DNA of 64,000 bases, from the NCBI RefSeq assembly GCF_003260125.1, contig NZ_QHKO01000002.1, forward strand, positions 1-64,000, read 5' to 3'. Below, piece after piece: positions 26,727 through 37,187 of this stretch (position 1 is the first letter of the stretch; each line of letters starts with the position of its first letter). Origin of the DNA: Lujinxingia litoralis (lineage in GTDB: Bacteria > Myxococcota_A > Bradymonadia > Bradymonadales > Bradymonadaceae). Made by a program: the position numbers and the translations under genes. Below the pieces are notes generated by a model. That model saw only the letters and a list, made by a program, of their open reading frames with translations, made no database searches and had not been told where the DNA came from.

Positions 26727-28145
26727 ATGTGTTCAAAACCTAAGGCCATGACCTGGTCAGGGGTAGTTGCGCTAATTAGTCTGATGGTCGTCGCTACGAC
26801 GCCTTCGCTGGCCTGGGCGTCATCGTCTGGCGAACCCGCGCCACGCTGGCCGATGCTTTTGGCCGGTGTTGTGTTGGTGGCCGGCGGGCTGGCGCTGATG
26901 ACGCTGAGAGGAGCCTGGTTTGAGCTTTCCTCGCGCGCAAAGCTCTGGCGAGTCGTCGGGGTTTTGCTCGCCGGCGTGGGGTTCTACGGCGTCCTCTTCG
27001 GCGCTACCGAGCCCCCTCCGGGTGGCGAGCGGGTCGTATGGATGAGTTCGTACACCGAAGCACGTGAGCTGGCACAGGAGCGCGGTGTGCCCCTGATGAT
27101 CGACTTCACCGCCGACTGGTGTCTGGCCTGTGGAGAGCTGGAGCGGGAAGTGTTTGAACATCCCAGTGTGCGCCAGCGCCTGGAGCAGGAGATTGTCGCA
27201 CTCAAGATCGATTACGACGCCGGCGATGCGGAGACTATCGCGGCGATCGAACGTTTTGAGGTTTCGGGACTGCCGCGTGTGGCCTTTGAGGGGGCCGATG
27301 GAACCTATCTGCGAGGTGCCAGCTTCGAGGGCAAGCTCAGCGTCGACGAGTTTCTCGCCAGGCTCGACGCGGCGCTGGAAGGGCAGGATGCCCAGAGTGA
27401 AGGTTGGCTGCAGAGCACCCTGGATGAGCGCGGCCTCTGGGCGGTCTTCTTGCTGGTCTTTGGTGCCGGTATCCTCTCGAGTTTTGCTCCCTGTGTATAC
27501 CCCCTGATCCCCATTACCATCGGGGTGTTTGGTGCTCGTCAGGCCGCCAGTCGTCGCGAGGCATTTTTGCTCAGTCTGACCTATGTTTCGGGCATTGTTT
27601 TGACCTACTCCGCACTGGGGGTGATTGCGGCCAGTCTGGGCACGGTATTCGGTGGGTTCTTACAGCATCCGATGGTGCAGCTGGGCATCGCCGGGCTCTT
27701 CGTCGCGTTGGGATTGGGAACGTTGGGCGCCTGGGATATGCGCTTGCCCGGCGGGCTTCAGACGCGGCTGGGACAGGCCGGCGGGGCCGGTTTTGCCGGC
27801 GCGTTCGTGATGGGACTGGTTGCCGGCGCCATCGCCGCTCCCTGTATCGGTCCGGTGGTTGCCGGAATCCTGGTGTATGTTGCGCAGCAGGGCGACCTGG
27901 TGTTGGGGTGGTCGCTGCTCTCGGCGTTTGCGCTGGGGCTGGGACTGCTCTTTTTAGTGCTGGGCACCTTTTCGGGGCTGATTCAAAAGCTGCCGCGCGC
28001 CGGTGGCTGGATGGAGGGCAGTAAGGCGGTTTTTAGTGCGGTCTTTTTTGGACTGGCAATCTTTTATGCGCGCCTGGCGCTGCCGGTGCTGGTCATTGCC
28101 AGCGAGCGCGTCTGGTTGGCACTGGCTTCGCCGCTGCTTCATTGA
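26727..28145 (+). CDS. DsbD-like thiol-disulfide transporter with N-terminal thioredoxin domain
   Basis: 472 residues. After a signal or anchor and one further membrane segment, a thioredoxin-like domain carries CLAC in FTADWCLACGELE (about residues 130-142). The C-terminal half is a DsbD/CcdA membrane domain with the paired conserved cysteines in FAPCVYPLIPITIGVF and IAAPCIGPVVAG. It should carry reducing equivalents across the inner membrane. Compared with E. coli DsbD, the thioredoxin-like domain lies before rather than after the membrane domain. ATG 26727 with GAGAGGTAGG upstream was preferred over GTG 26724. It is divergent from the PDZ-thioredoxin gene. Confidence 0.88.
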   Translation: MCSKPKAMTWSGVVALISLMVVATTPSLAWASSSGEPAPRWPMLLAGVVLVAGGLALMTLRGAWFELSSRAKLWRVVGVLLAGVGFYGVLFGATEPPPGGERVVWMSSYTEARELAQERGVPLMIDFTADWCLACGELEREVFEHPSVRQRLEQEIVALKIDYDAGDAETIAAIERFEVSGLPRVAFEGADGTYLRGASFEGKLSVDEFLARLDAALEGQDAQSEGWLQSTLDERGLWAVFLLVFGAGILSSFAPCVYPLIPITIGVFGARQAASRREAFLLSLTYVSGIVLTYSALGVIAASLGTVFGGFLQHPMVQLGIAGLFVALGLGTLGAWDMRLPGGLQTRLGQAGGAGFAGAFVMGLVAGAIAAPCIGPVVAGILVYVAQQGDLVLGWSLLSAFALGLGLLFLVLGTFSGLIQKLPRAGGWMEGSKAVFSAVFFGLAIFYARLALPVLVIASERVWLALASPLLH

Positions 28146-28261
28146 GGAGCCTGGCCGCGGCCAAATGGCGCAGCCAGGGATGATGGATTCGCTGCTTGAC
28201 GCTAAAGGGGGCGTGTATAAGTTGGGCGCGATTTGGCCCGGCTGCGCGTGCCCACGCTCCG

Positions 28262-28290
28262 CGTATCGGGGGGAAAGCCCCCTGAATACG
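28262..28290 (+). promoter_or_regulatory. Hairpin in the leader of the FmdB-like gene
   Basis: CGTAT (28262-28266) pairs with ATACG (28286-28290), and GGGGG within 28268-28273 pairs with CCCCC (28278-28282). A loose promoter-like pair lies upstream (TTGACG 28196-28201; TAAGTT 28218-28223, 16-bp spacer). The long 247-base leader region may be regulatory; no known riboswitch was recognised. Confidence 0.35.
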
Positions 28291-28392
28291 GGTCATCTTA
28301 AACCAGACAGTGGCGTGCCTTCAGGCCCTGCGTGTATCGCGTATGGGCCCGAAATGTTACGCAAGCCTGAGCCATCAGGAGGTAAAGAGCTC

Positions 28393-28623
28393 ATGCCAAT
28401 CTACGAGTACCGTTGTGCCAGCTGCGATCATGTTTTCGAAGAAATCCAGCGCTTCTCCGATCCCGATCCGGAAGTGTGCCCCAGTTGCGGTGCGCCCCAG
28501 GTGAGCCGGAAAATCTCGGCAAACTCCTTTCAACTCAAGGGAGGAGGATGGTACGCGCAGGACTATTCAGGCTCATCGTCCACCTCGTCGAACCCTTCCG
28601 GCGGCGGTGGTGGTGAGGGTTGA
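28393..28623 (+). CDS. FmdB-family zinc ribbon protein
   Basis: A 76-residue protein beginning MPIYEYRCASCDHVFEEIQR, the typical start of the FmdB/putative regulatory protein family, with two CxxC pairs (CASC about residues 8-11, CPSC about 30-33) that should hold one zinc. The segment VSRKISANSFQLKGGGWYAQDY is also family-typical. The tail is Ser/Gly-rich. ATG 28393 follows AGGAGG. The family's biochemical role is poorly known. It lies upstream of dnaK but has its own leader. Confidence 0.88.
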   Translation: MPIYEYRCASCDHVFEEIQRFSDPDPEVCPSCGAPQVSRKISANSFQLKGGGWYAQDYSGSSSTSSNPSGGGGGEG

Positions 28624-28644
28624 GCAGGAATGCTGAAAAAACGT

Positions 28645-28672
28645 TTGGTGATTACTGGAAGGTGTCTAGGAT
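28645..28672 (+). promoter_or_regulatory. Possible promoter upstream of dnaK
   Basis: TTGGTG (28645-28650) and TAGGAT (28667-28672) with a 16-bp spacer, about 105 bases before the dnaK ATG. I see no convincing CIRCE element or sigma-32 box. Confidence 0.35.
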
Positions 28673-28778
28673 TGCCGCTGACAGATGAAGAGGGCCGAAC
28701 AGGTCGATGACCCGCAAGGGATGCGGCGTTTGTCGGTTCGGCCCCGGGGTTCTATTGAATCAGCAAGGAGAGACCAAA

Positions 28779-30674
28779 ATGGGCAAGATGATCGGAATTG
28801 ACCTTGGTACGACCAACTCGGTGGTCGCTGTGATGGAGGGCAAAGAGCCCAAAGTGATCGCCAATCAGGAGGGTGCTCGCACCACGCCTTCGGTCGTGGC
28901 GTATGACGAGAAGGGAGACGTGTTAGTGGGGCGCGTGGCCAAAAACCAGGCCATCACGAACCCGGAAAATACGATCTTCTCGGTCAAGCGCTTTATGGGG
29001 CTGAAGTTCAACGAGCTGAAAAACGAGACGGATCGTGTCCCCTACAAGGTGGTCTCCTCGGACAATGGCGATGCTCACATTGAGCTGCGCGGCAAGAAGT
29101 ACAGCCCTCCGGAGCTCTCTTCCAAGATCTTGATGAAGCTCAAAGAAGCGGCTGAGAACTATCTTGGCGAGCCGGTGACCGAGGCCGTTATCACGGTGCC
29201 TGCGTACTTCAACGACGCTCAGCGTCAGGCCACCAAAGATGCCGGGCGCATCGCTGGCTTGGAGGTCAAGCGTATTGTCAACGAGCCGACCGCCGCTGCG
29301 CTGGCCTACGGACTGGAGAAGACCGAAGAAGAGCTCATCGCGGTGTACGACTTCGGCGGTGGTACCTTCGATATCTCCATTCTGGAAGTTGGCGAAGATG
29401 TCATTGAGGTCAAGAGCACCAACGGCGACACCCATCTGGGTGGCGATGACGTCGACCAGGAGATCATCGACTGGTTGATCTCGGAGTTCAAAAAAGACAC
29501 CGGCATCGATGTCTCCGGCGACAAGATGGTCCTGCAGCGGCTGAAAGAAGCCGCCGAGAAGGCCAAGATCGACCTCTCCAGCGTGCTGGAGACCGATATC
29601 AACCTGCCTTTCCTCACGGCAGATCAGAGCGGTCCGAAGCACCTCAATATTAAGTTGAGCCGGGCGAAGCTCGAGGCGATGATCGAGCCGATTATCGCAC
29701 GCACGCTGGAGCCCTGCCGTAAGGCGCTTGAGGATCGCAACCTCAAAGCCAGCGATATTGATGAGGTCATTCTCGTCGGTGGCTCCACGCGCATCCCGCT
29801 GGTTCAGAAGAAAGTCGCGGACTTCTTTGGGAAGGAGCCTCATAAGGGCGTCAACCCGGACGAAGTTGTTGCCCTGGGGGCCGCGGTGCAGGCCGGCGTT
29901 CTCAGCGGAGACGTCAGTGACATGCTTCTGCTTGATGTCACGCCGCTTTCGTTGGGAATCGAAACTAAGGGGGGCGTGATGACCACGCTTATCCCGCGTA
30001 ACACGACGATTCCGACCAAGCGCAGCGAAGTCTTCAGCACGGCGACGGATAATCAGACCTCGGTAACGGTCCACGTGCTTCAGGGTGAGCGCCCCATGTC
30101 CGGTGATAACCGTACGCTGGGCAAGTTCAACCTTGATGGGATTCCGCCGGCGCCGCAGGGGGTACCGCAGATTGAGGTTGTCTTCGATATCGACGCCAAC
30201 GGTATCGTGCACGTCTCGGCCAAGGATAAAGCCACCGGCAAGGAGCAGAAGATTCGCATCGAATCTTCCAGCGGTCTGGCCGATGACGAAGTCGAGAAGT
30301 TGGTGCGAGAGGCCGAAGAACACCGTGAGGGTGATAAGCTCAAGCGCGAGCAGGCTGAGCGTCGCAATAAGGCCGAGGCGATGATCCACTCCGCTGAGAA
30401 GACGCTTGGCGAGTTTGGTGATAAACTTGACGCTGGCGCCAAGTCGGAGATCGAAGGCAAGGTCGAGACGCTCCGCAAAGCCGTGGATGCCTATGATGAT
30501 GCGGGCATTAGCGCGGGCATCGAAGAGCTTGAAAAGTTGATGCACAAGGCTGCTGAGACGATGTACCAGGCCACCGGAGAGGCTCCGGGTGGTGAGGGTG
30601 GTGCGGATACCTCGGGCAAGGGCGGCGATGACGATGATGATGTCATTGATGCCGAGTTCGAAGAAGCCAAGTAA
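28779..30674 (+). CDS. dnaK: Chaperone protein DnaK (Hsp70)
   Basis: A 631-residue Hsp70. Nucleotide-binding domain: [14 protein letters not shown] at the start, [14 protein letters not shown], and [14 protein letters not shown]. The linker [16 protein letters not shown] leads into the substrate-binding domain, and the C-terminus ends in the usual Gly-rich stretch and acidic tail ([14 protein letters not shown]). It folds and protects proteins in the cytoplasm with DnaJ and GrpE, neither of which is in this window. ATG 28779 with AAGGAGAGA is clear. A strong bidirectional terminator follows. Confidence 0.98.
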   Translation: MGKMIGIDLGTTNSVVAVMEGKEPKVIANQEGARTTPSVVAYDEKGDVLVGRVAKNQAITNPENTIFSVKRFMGLKFNELKNETDRVPYKVVSSDNGDAHIELRGKKYSPPELSSKILMKLKEAAENYLGEPVTEAVITVPAYFNDAQRQATKDAGRIAGLEVKRIVNEPTAAALAYGLEKTEEELIAVYDFGGGTFDISILEVGEDVIEVKSTNGDTHLGGDDVDQEIIDWLISEFKKDTGIDVSGDKMVLQRLKEAAEKAKIDLSSVLETDINLPFLTADQSGPKHLNIKLSRAKLEAMIEPIIARTLEPCRKALEDRNLKASDIDEVILVGGSTRIPLVQKKVADFFGKEPHKGVNPDEVVALGAAVQAGVLSGDVSDMLLLDVTPLSLGIETKGGVMTTLIPRNTTIPTKRSEVFSTATDNQTSVTVHVLQGERPMSGDNRTLGKFNLDGIPPAPQGVPQIEVVFDIDANGIVHVSAKDKATGKEQKIRIESSSGLADDEVEKLVREAEEHREGDKLKREQAERRNKAEAMIHSAEKTLGEFGDKLDAGAKSEIEGKVETLRKAVDAYDDAGISAGIEELEKLMHKAAETMYQATGEAPGGEGGADTSGKGGDDDDDVIDAEFEEAK

Positions 30675-30743
30675 GGCGTCATATCCCGAGCTGAGAAGCG
30701 CTCAGCGGGCTTGAGCCCCTAGCGTCGGGAAGTGGCCGATGAC

Positions 30744-30775
30744 AAAAGCCAGCGAGGCATTCCTCGCTGGCTTTT
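30744..30775. terminator. Bidirectional terminator after dnaK
   Basis: AAAAGCCAGCGAGG (30744-30757), loop CATT, CCTCGCTGGCTTTT (30762-30775): a perfect 14-bp stem with T runs on both strands. Confidence 0.9.
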
Positions 30776-30853
30776 GTTATGGTGGTAAGCCGTTTAGAAT
30801 GCACCTGTTGAGTTCGGCCAGCACGATCGCCCTCAAGGGCTGGAGTAAGACCT

Positions 30854-31726
30854 ATGCGAAAAAACACACCCACGACTGGACGTCAGGCCTCAGTTGAAAG
30901 CCACCAGTTAGACGATGGCGCTTTTGAACTCGTTGTCGACGAGGCTGCGCCACCTATGGGAACAGCCGCTGGAGCCGCCAGGGGTTCAACTGCAAGCGCG
31001 GGTGAGTCCAGGGGGCGTGGGCTCATCGCCCTGGGCATTGTGGGAGTGGTGGGGATTGGCGCCGCAGTTGCTATCGGTATGGCGCTTTCCGGAGAGGCCG
31101 ATGAGCCGGCCGACGTGGTGCTCGACGAGGTTCCTTCGTTTCGGGCGTACGGAGGTAGTGGCGCGCCTGCTGCGCCGAAAGCATCGCCAAGGCCCGAGGT
31201 TCGCATCGGAGCGAAGAGCGCCAAAGAGGCCGAGACGGTCTATGATGAGCCTGAAGAGCCAGACTGGCGCATTTCGGAAGTGGATGTGATTGGCAAAGAG
31301 ATCGACGGCAAGAGAATCATTGCGGATTCCAGCGGGGAACCGATGTCGAAGATTGAGGCCGAGATTCGCGCTAAGAAAATGGTCCAGGCCATTGATGAGT
31401 CGGAGTACGAGTTTGAACGGCGTGCGCGGGTACGTGACGCAATCAACTCGCGCTTGATGGTTCCAAGCCGAGAGGGGATCGGTCGAGTTGAGGTTGCTCC
31501 AGGGGTTCGTCTCGGGGAAGGGCTTCAGCAACGCCTTAGAGAAAAGTACGGCCAAACGGATGCTCCGATTCAGCAGCGACGGAAGGCCAACTTCTTGGAA
31601 GAGGAGGAGGCGTTTCTCGAAGACGAAGCCGAGTACTTTGGCGACGAGGACTTGTTGGACGAAGAGTACTACGAAGAGGGTGAAGTCATGCCTGAGGATG
31701 AGTCCTGGGACGAGGTGGCTTACTGA
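30854..31726 (+). CDS. Single-pass membrane protein with acidic C-terminus, function unknown
   Basis: 290 residues. A polar N-terminus of about 55 residues is followed by one membrane helix (GLIALGIVGVVGIGAAVAIGMAL, about 56-78), then a long extracytoplasmic part. That part has a Pro/Ala-rich spacer, a basic region (about 165-240) and a tail in which Glu, Asp and Tyr dominate (EEEEAFLEDEAEYFGDEDL and on to the end). No domain is recognised. It lies alone between the dnaK terminator and the tRNA-Gly genes. Confidence 0.7.
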   Translation: MRKNTPTTGRQASVESHQLDDGAFELVVDEAAPPMGTAAGAARGSTASAGESRGRGLIALGIVGVVGIGAAVAIGMALSGEADEPADVVLDEVPSFRAYGGSGAPAAPKASPRPEVRIGAKSAKEAETVYDEPEEPDWRISEVDVIGKEIDGKRIIADSSGEPMSKIEAEIRAKKMVQAIDESEYEFERRARVRDAINSRLMVPSREGIGRVEVAPGVRLGEGLQQRLREKYGQTDAPIQQRRKANFLEEEEAFLEDEAEYFGDEDLLDEEYYEEGEVMPEDESWDEVAY

Positions 31727-31765
31727 CCAGACGCCATTTATTTTAGCGCGGTGGCAAAAAAGCTC

Positions 31766-31794
31766 TTGACGGCTCACCTACACTGGCATACATT
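31766..31794 (+). promoter_or_regulatory. Promoter of the first tRNA-Gly unit
   Basis: TTGACG (31766-31771) and TACATT (31789-31794) with a 17-bp spacer. The duplicated 146-bp transcript unit begins at the next base. Confidence 0.7.
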
Positions 31795-31831
31795 CCATCT
31801 CGTTGTCGCCGAGGTGGCAACTGACTCCTAA

Positions 31832-31904
<73 letters not shown>

Positions 31905-31906
31905 TC

Positions 31907-31939
31907 AAAAGCCCCGAAGCTAACGCTTCGGGGCTTTTT
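31907..31939 (+). terminator. Terminator of tRNA-Gly copy 1
   Basis: AAAAGCCCCGAAGC (31907-31920), TAAC, GCTTCGGGGCTTTT (31925-31938), then T. Confidence 0.92.
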
Positions 31940-32001
31940 GTTTGTCGTTTTCGCTGAGCTGGCAGGCTTCATATTTTTGTTCGTTTTTTGCGTGAAAGCT
32001 G

Positions 32002-32030
32002 TTGACAGGTTCGGTCCTCAGGCCTATAAC
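32002..32030 (+). promoter_or_regulatory. Promoter of the second tRNA-Gly unit
   Basis: TTGACA (32002-32007) and TATAAC (32025-32030) with a 17-bp spacer, closer to consensus than the promoter of copy 1 and unlike it in sequence. Confidence 0.8.
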
Positions 32031-32067
32031 CCATCTCGTTGTCGCCGAGGTGGCAACTGACTCCTAA

Positions 32068-32140
<73 letters not shown>

Positions 32141-32142
32141 TC

Positions 32143-32175
32143 AAAGGCCCCGAAGCTAACGCTTCGGGGCCTTTT
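32143..32175 (+). terminator. Terminator of tRNA-Gly copy 2
   Basis: AAAGGCCCCGAAGC, TAAC, GCTTCGGGGCCTTT. Compared with copy 1, one A-T pair of the stem has become G-C, so pairing is kept. Confidence 0.92.
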
Positions 32176-32199
32176 TGCGTTTGGGGTGGTTTTGATTCG

Positions 32200-32561
32200 G
32201 GGGCGAGGGTCGGTCGACTGTAGGACAGGCCACATTCTGGGATGGGGAAGGGGATGCCTAAGAACACGTATGGTGGCGACGCTGCGAGCGTCTGAGGGTG
32301 TTCTGGATGCGACCGACCGGAGCGTGCGTCAGAGGTGCCTGGGAGTTCTCAGGGGAAGTGGAACAGATCGGCACGGAGAAGCCAAGGAGGGGCGAATGTG
32401 GCTCTACCTGCGTATGGTATGCGGCGTGGGCTCACGGGGCGCCTCAGGAGGTCAGGTGGGTGTTTCCGACCGGGGGGGGGCTCCACCAGGTCGCCATCGC
32501 GGGTCAGTAGGGCGAGGTGGATGGCAAAAAAAAGCCCCCGACTGAAATCGGGGGCTTTTTT
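32200..32561 (+). ncRNA. Candidate structured noncoding RNA
   Basis: This gap of about 400 bases has no credible gene but has several pairings and ends in a terminator on the + strand. GGTCGGTCG (32208-32216) is complementary to CGACCGACC (32310-32318). GACGCT/AGCGTC (32278-32292) forms an inner hairpin. CCACC-AGG-TCGCC (32482-32494) pairs with GGCGAGGTGG (32511-32520) just before the terminator. A run of nine G lies at 32472-32480. I could not match it to RNase P RNA, tmRNA, 6S or SRP RNA, and no clear promoter is visible. It is a tentative call; the gap could simply be spacer. Confidence 0.25.
32528..32561. terminator. Bidirectional terminator
   Basis: A run of A, then GCCCCCGA (32534-32541), loop CTGAAA, TCGGGGGC (32548-32555), six T. 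It ends the - strand foldase gene and any + strand transcript from the tRNA side. Confidence 0.9.
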
Positions 32562-32578
32562 CAAGCATCTGGCACCAG

Positions 32579-34321
32579 TTACTCGGTCATGCCGACCAGG
32601 TCGGCGAGGGGATCGTCGCCGGTGATCATCGATTTGACCTTCTCAGCTGCCGGGCTGTTCTTTTCATGAAGTTTGATCGTGCCGTCTTCGAGCGCTTCGG
32701 TAAGAGCGCTGTCCACGAAGTGGCCGGGAGCTTCCAGCGGGTTAACAAAGAGGAAACGCCAGGGGCCCAGGAACTCGGCGACTTTCTCGGCGCGGATCTC
32801 GCCTTCGAGCTCCGTGCGCTCTTCCGCGGTGAGTTCGCCGGCATCCTTGCGCTCGCTGAGACGAATCACGGCCAGAGTGTTGTCAATCTTCGCAACGCGC
32901 GGCAGCAGCGGGGCGGCTTCGGTCAGGTTGAAGACTTCGATCATCAGCTCGGAGTTCTTGCCGAGCCGGGGAATTTCGTCCCAGCTGCGTCCGAAGTTCA
33001 TGCCCGCGAGCTGTGCACGGAACATCGCCGGGATTTGCTGGCCTTCCATGGTGAACTCGCCGGTCTTCTCAACGTTGAGGCTCTGCCAGAGGGTGGCTTC
33101 TTCTGCGGCGTCTTCCTGCAGGGCCACTTCTTCGCGGATCGCCGTGAGAGCCTCCTCCAGCGAGCTCTGGTCGGCCTGGGCACGGGCGTGAAGTTTCTGT
33201 GCCATCTGCGCGCCACGCTCTCCGACCAGATCTTCTCGAAGCAGGGTCTGGGCAATTTCGTCCTGAACTTCGGTGATCTCGGGAACGCCGGCTTCTTCGC
33301 GTTCCTCGACCTTGATGAGCATGCGGGCGAAGTCGGTTTCGACCTCGCGGACCTCACCGACGTTGACGCCTTCGATCGCTTTGGCGATCGCGCTGTCCAG
33401 GTTCTCCGGGGTGGTCCAGTCCATCAGGCCGCCCTGGCTCTTGGCATAGTCTTCGGAGAGTTCGGTGGCGACGGTGGCGAAGTCTTCGCCGGAATCCACC
33501 ACGCGCTTCTTCGCGTCTTCGAAGCGGGCCAGTGCGTCGGCGTCTTCGGTCTCGTCGGAGGGTTTGGTGATGTAAATGCGCCGGATGCGAACGCGCTCAT
33601 CCGTTTCGTAGTCGGCGCGGTTTTCTTTGAAGTACGTGGCGATACGATCGCCATTGGCGGCGATGAACGCGGCGATGGCCTGATCGCTGAGATCGAGGGC
33701 CTGGGCCATCGTCTCTTCGTTGAACTTGACCAGCTCCAGATTCACCCGGGTATTGCGCAGTTCGTTGAGTTCATCGATTTCGGCCGGGGAGGCGGAGACC
33801 TGCATGTCGAGCATGGCCATGTATTTGCGGGCGAGCAGTTCGCGGCGCTTGAAGTTCTCGTAGCGCTGCAGCGGCACGCTGAGGCCGAACTTGACGTAGC
33901 GCTCGTAGAAGGGGCCATCGAATTCACCGGTGCGGCCGTAGCTGCTCAAGAACTCCACATTTCGTGAGCCGTCGGTGATGTAGGCAGCAAACTCTTCGTC
34001 ACTGACACGCAGGCCGGCTTCTTCGGCACGGTTGGCCAGGACGTAGGTGGCCAGGACGGCTTTAAGCGCGGTGGCCTGCTGCTCGTAGAAGGTATCGTCG
34101 AGCGTGGTGGAGCGGTTGGCGCCGTAGTAGCGGTTGTAGATCACGTTGACATCTTCGGTGAAGATCTCCTCACCGCCGACCGTGGCCAGGTGCGCGCGCG
34201 AGCCGGACGGGCGGCAGCCGTCGGTGGGCACGCCGAAGAAGACCGCGAAGACGACGATCAACAGACCGACGAGAATGTACGAGAAACCGCTTTTGGTGGC
34301 GCGGCGCATTTGATCGAGCAT
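32579..34321 (-). CDS. PpiD/SurA-like periplasmic peptidyl-prolyl isomerase
   Basis: 580 residues. An N-terminal membrane anchor (FSYILVGLLIVVFAVFFGV, about residues 13-31) is followed by a SurA-N-like chaperone region and a parvulin-type PPIase domain (about 270-370: KKRVVDSGEDFATVATELSE, SQGGLMDWTTPENLDSAIAK). A long helical C-terminal region follows. It should help fold exported proteins from the outer face of the inner membrane, like PpiD. ATG at 34321 (MLDQMRRATKSG) has GGAGT upstream; a longer frame to 34453 is unlikely. It is divergent from mreB. Confidence 0.85.
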   Translation of the reverse strand: MLDQMRRATKSGFSYILVGLLIVVFAVFFGVPTDGCRPSGSRAHLATVGGEEIFTEDVNVIYNRYYGANRSTTLDDTFYEQQATALKAVLATYVLANRAEEAGLRVSDEEFAAYITDGSRNVEFLSSYGRTGEFDGPFYERYVKFGLSVPLQRYENFKRRELLARKYMAMLDMQVSASPAEIDELNELRNTRVNLELVKFNEETMAQALDLSDQAIAAFIAANGDRIATYFKENRADYETDERVRIRRIYITKPSDETEDADALARFEDAKKRVVDSGEDFATVATELSEDYAKSQGGLMDWTTPENLDSAIAKAIEGVNVGEVREVETDFARMLIKVEEREEAGVPEITEVQDEIAQTLLREDLVGERGAQMAQKLHARAQADQSSLEEALTAIREEVALQEDAAEEATLWQSLNVEKTGEFTMEGQQIPAMFRAQLAGMNFGRSWDEIPRLGKNSELMIEVFNLTEAAPLLPRVAKIDNTLAVIRLSERKDAGELTAEERTELEGEIRAEKVAEFLGPWRFLFVNPLEAPGHFVDSALTEALEDGTIKLHEKNSPAAEKVKSMITGDDPLADLVGMTE

Positions 34322-35738
<1,417 letters not shown>

Positions 35739-35799
35739 TAGACCTCGGACCTCGTCCACTCGCCGCCTTGATACCTCTCCCTTAGCGTGAGTGCGTGCA

Positions 35800-36630
35800 A
35801 TGCTCGCATTGCTTGAACAGCATCGCCGCAAGATTGTGGCCCTGGTATTGCTGGTGGTGCCCCTGGTGATGATCGCGACGTCGGCGGGGGCATCACTGGG
35901 AGATGAGAAGTCGGCTCCCGCGCGTTTCGCGGCGGTGCCGATGGGCTGGACCCAGTCGAAGATTGCAGCAGTGATCGGCGTTGGCGGCTTCTGGTCGGGC
36001 TGGGGGCAGGCGGACGTTGTCGAGGAAAATGAGCGTCTGCGTGAAGAAGTTGCGCAGCTCCGCGAAGAAAACACGCGGCTGATCGGGGTGCTTCAGGAAA
36101 ACGGCCGGCTACGCGAGCTGGTGGGTTTTCAAGCGCGGCGTCCCGAGCATCAGCTGGTGCCGGCCCGGGTTATTGGACGCGACATTACGCCTTACTTCCG
36201 CGTGCTCAAGGTGCAGATCAGCTCTGAGGCCGAGTTAAAGCCGCGTATGCCCGTGGTCAGCGCGCAAGGGGTTGTGGGACAGATACACCAGGTGTTCGAA
36301 GGCTACGCGGATGTGGTGCTGGTTTCGGACCCGCGTAGCAGTATCGATACGGTAAGTCAGCGCAACCGGGCGCAGGGCGTGGTCGAGGGACTGGGCCACG
36401 AGCGCGATTACCTGGCGCGGGTCTCGTACCTCTCGGAGGGCGATGAGTTGCAAACAGGGGATGTGATGGTGACCAGTGGGATGGGAGGGATCTTTCCCCG
36501 GGAGCTCATTGTCGGCACGATCTCCGAGGTGAGCGAATCGCGGCGAGGCCTCTTTCAGGAGGTGATTGTTACGCCGGCGGTGGACTTTTCCAGGCTGGAA
36601 GAGGTGTTTGTCATCACCGGTGCGGAGTAG
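35800..36630 (+). CDS. mreC: Rod shape-determining protein MreC
   Basis: 276 residues: a membrane anchor (about 11-31), a coiled coil (EENERLREEVAQLREENTRL, about 70-110), then the paired beta domains of MreC (VIGRDITPYFRVLKVQISSE, VVSAQGVVGQI, VMVTSGMGGIFPRELIVGTI). It links MreB to PBP2/RodA in the periplasm. I prefer ATG 35800 to GTG 35791. mreD follows after five bases. Confidence 0.95.
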   Translation: MLALLEQHRRKIVALVLLVVPLVMIATSAGASLGDEKSAPARFAAVPMGWTQSKIAAVIGVGGFWSGWGQADVVEENERLREEVAQLREENTRLIGVLQENGRLRELVGFQARRPEHQLVPARVIGRDITPYFRVLKVQISSEAELKPRMPVVSAQGVVGQIHQVFEGYADVVLVSDPRSSIDTVSQRNRAQGVVEGLGHERDYLARVSYLSEGDELQTGDVMVTSGMGGIFPRELIVGTISEVSESRRGLFQEVIVTPAVDFSRLEEVFVITGAE

Positions 36631-36635
36631 ACGCG

Positions 36636-37151
36636 ATGCCGACGCTGGTGCTTGTGGCGATGGCCTGGCTGCTGCTCGTGATTCAGGGCGCGCTTGGCGG
36701 GCTTGTTGGCGAGTGGGTCGTTCCGCAGATCGGGATCGCGCTGGTGGTGTTTTTGGGACTGGAGCGGTCGCTGGTACGTGGAGGCGTGGTTTTGCTGGCG
36801 CTGATGTGGCCGGTGGAGTGGTTTGTGACCGGGGTGCCAGGTGTCTACAGCTTCGCGCTGGTGGCTGTGTTTTTCGTGATGCAGCTGTTGCGGGGCCGTG
36901 TTCAGCCGACCTGGGGCATCGCCCGCGGGGTGGTCGCGGCGCTGGCGACGCTTGGTCACAGTCTGATGATGTTGCTCGTGTTCACGCTCTCGGAGTCCAA
37001 CGCGCGGGTGATGACATCGATCGGCTGGCAGATGTGGGCCAGCGCTTTTTCCACGGCGCTGGCGACGTTGGTCGTCGGGCGTTTGCTCTCCCGAATGGAC
37101 CGGGTGATGGACCCGCGGCGAGGGCGTAACGTGTTGGAGTTTCGACCTTAA
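36636..37151 (+). CDS. mreD: Rod shape-determining protein MreD
   Basis: A 171-residue hydrophobic protein with about five membrane segments, in the MreD position between mreC and mrdA. The family is poorly conserved in sequence, so topology, length and gene order carry the call. It is part of the Rod complex. Confidence 0.85.
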   Translation: MPTLVLVAMAWLLLVIQGALGGLVGEWVVPQIGIALVVFLGLERSLVRGGVVLLALMWPVEWFVTGVPGVYSFALVAVFFVMQLLRGRVQPTWGIARGVVAALATLGHSLMMLLVFTLSESNARVMTSIGWQMWASAFSTALATLVVGRLLSRMDRVMDPRRGRNVLEFRP

Positions 37152-37187
37152 CGCCAGCGGTGAGCGGTCGGCAGGCAGGGCAGTACA

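Noticed and set aside
28196..28221. TTGACG with TATAAG as a standard promoter
   Set aside because: The spacer would be only 14 bp; the shifted pair with 16 bp is mentioned instead at low confidence.
28923..30545. 540-residue frame antisense to dnaK
   Set aside because: Shadow of a real gene in GC-rich DNA; no recognisable domain and low-complexity composition.
32186..32545. 119-residue frame after the tRNA genes
   Set aside because: Composition (Gly/Arg-rich), no ribosome site, and it runs into the terminator; the region reads better as non-coding.
32200..32561. RNase P RNA, tmRNA, 6S or SRP RNA
   Set aside because: The conserved cores of these RNAs were not found, so only an unnamed candidate is reported.
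32666..33967. 433-residue frame antisense to the PpiD-like gene
   Set aside because: Mirror frame of a well-supported gene; Gly/Asp/Phe-rich with no domain.
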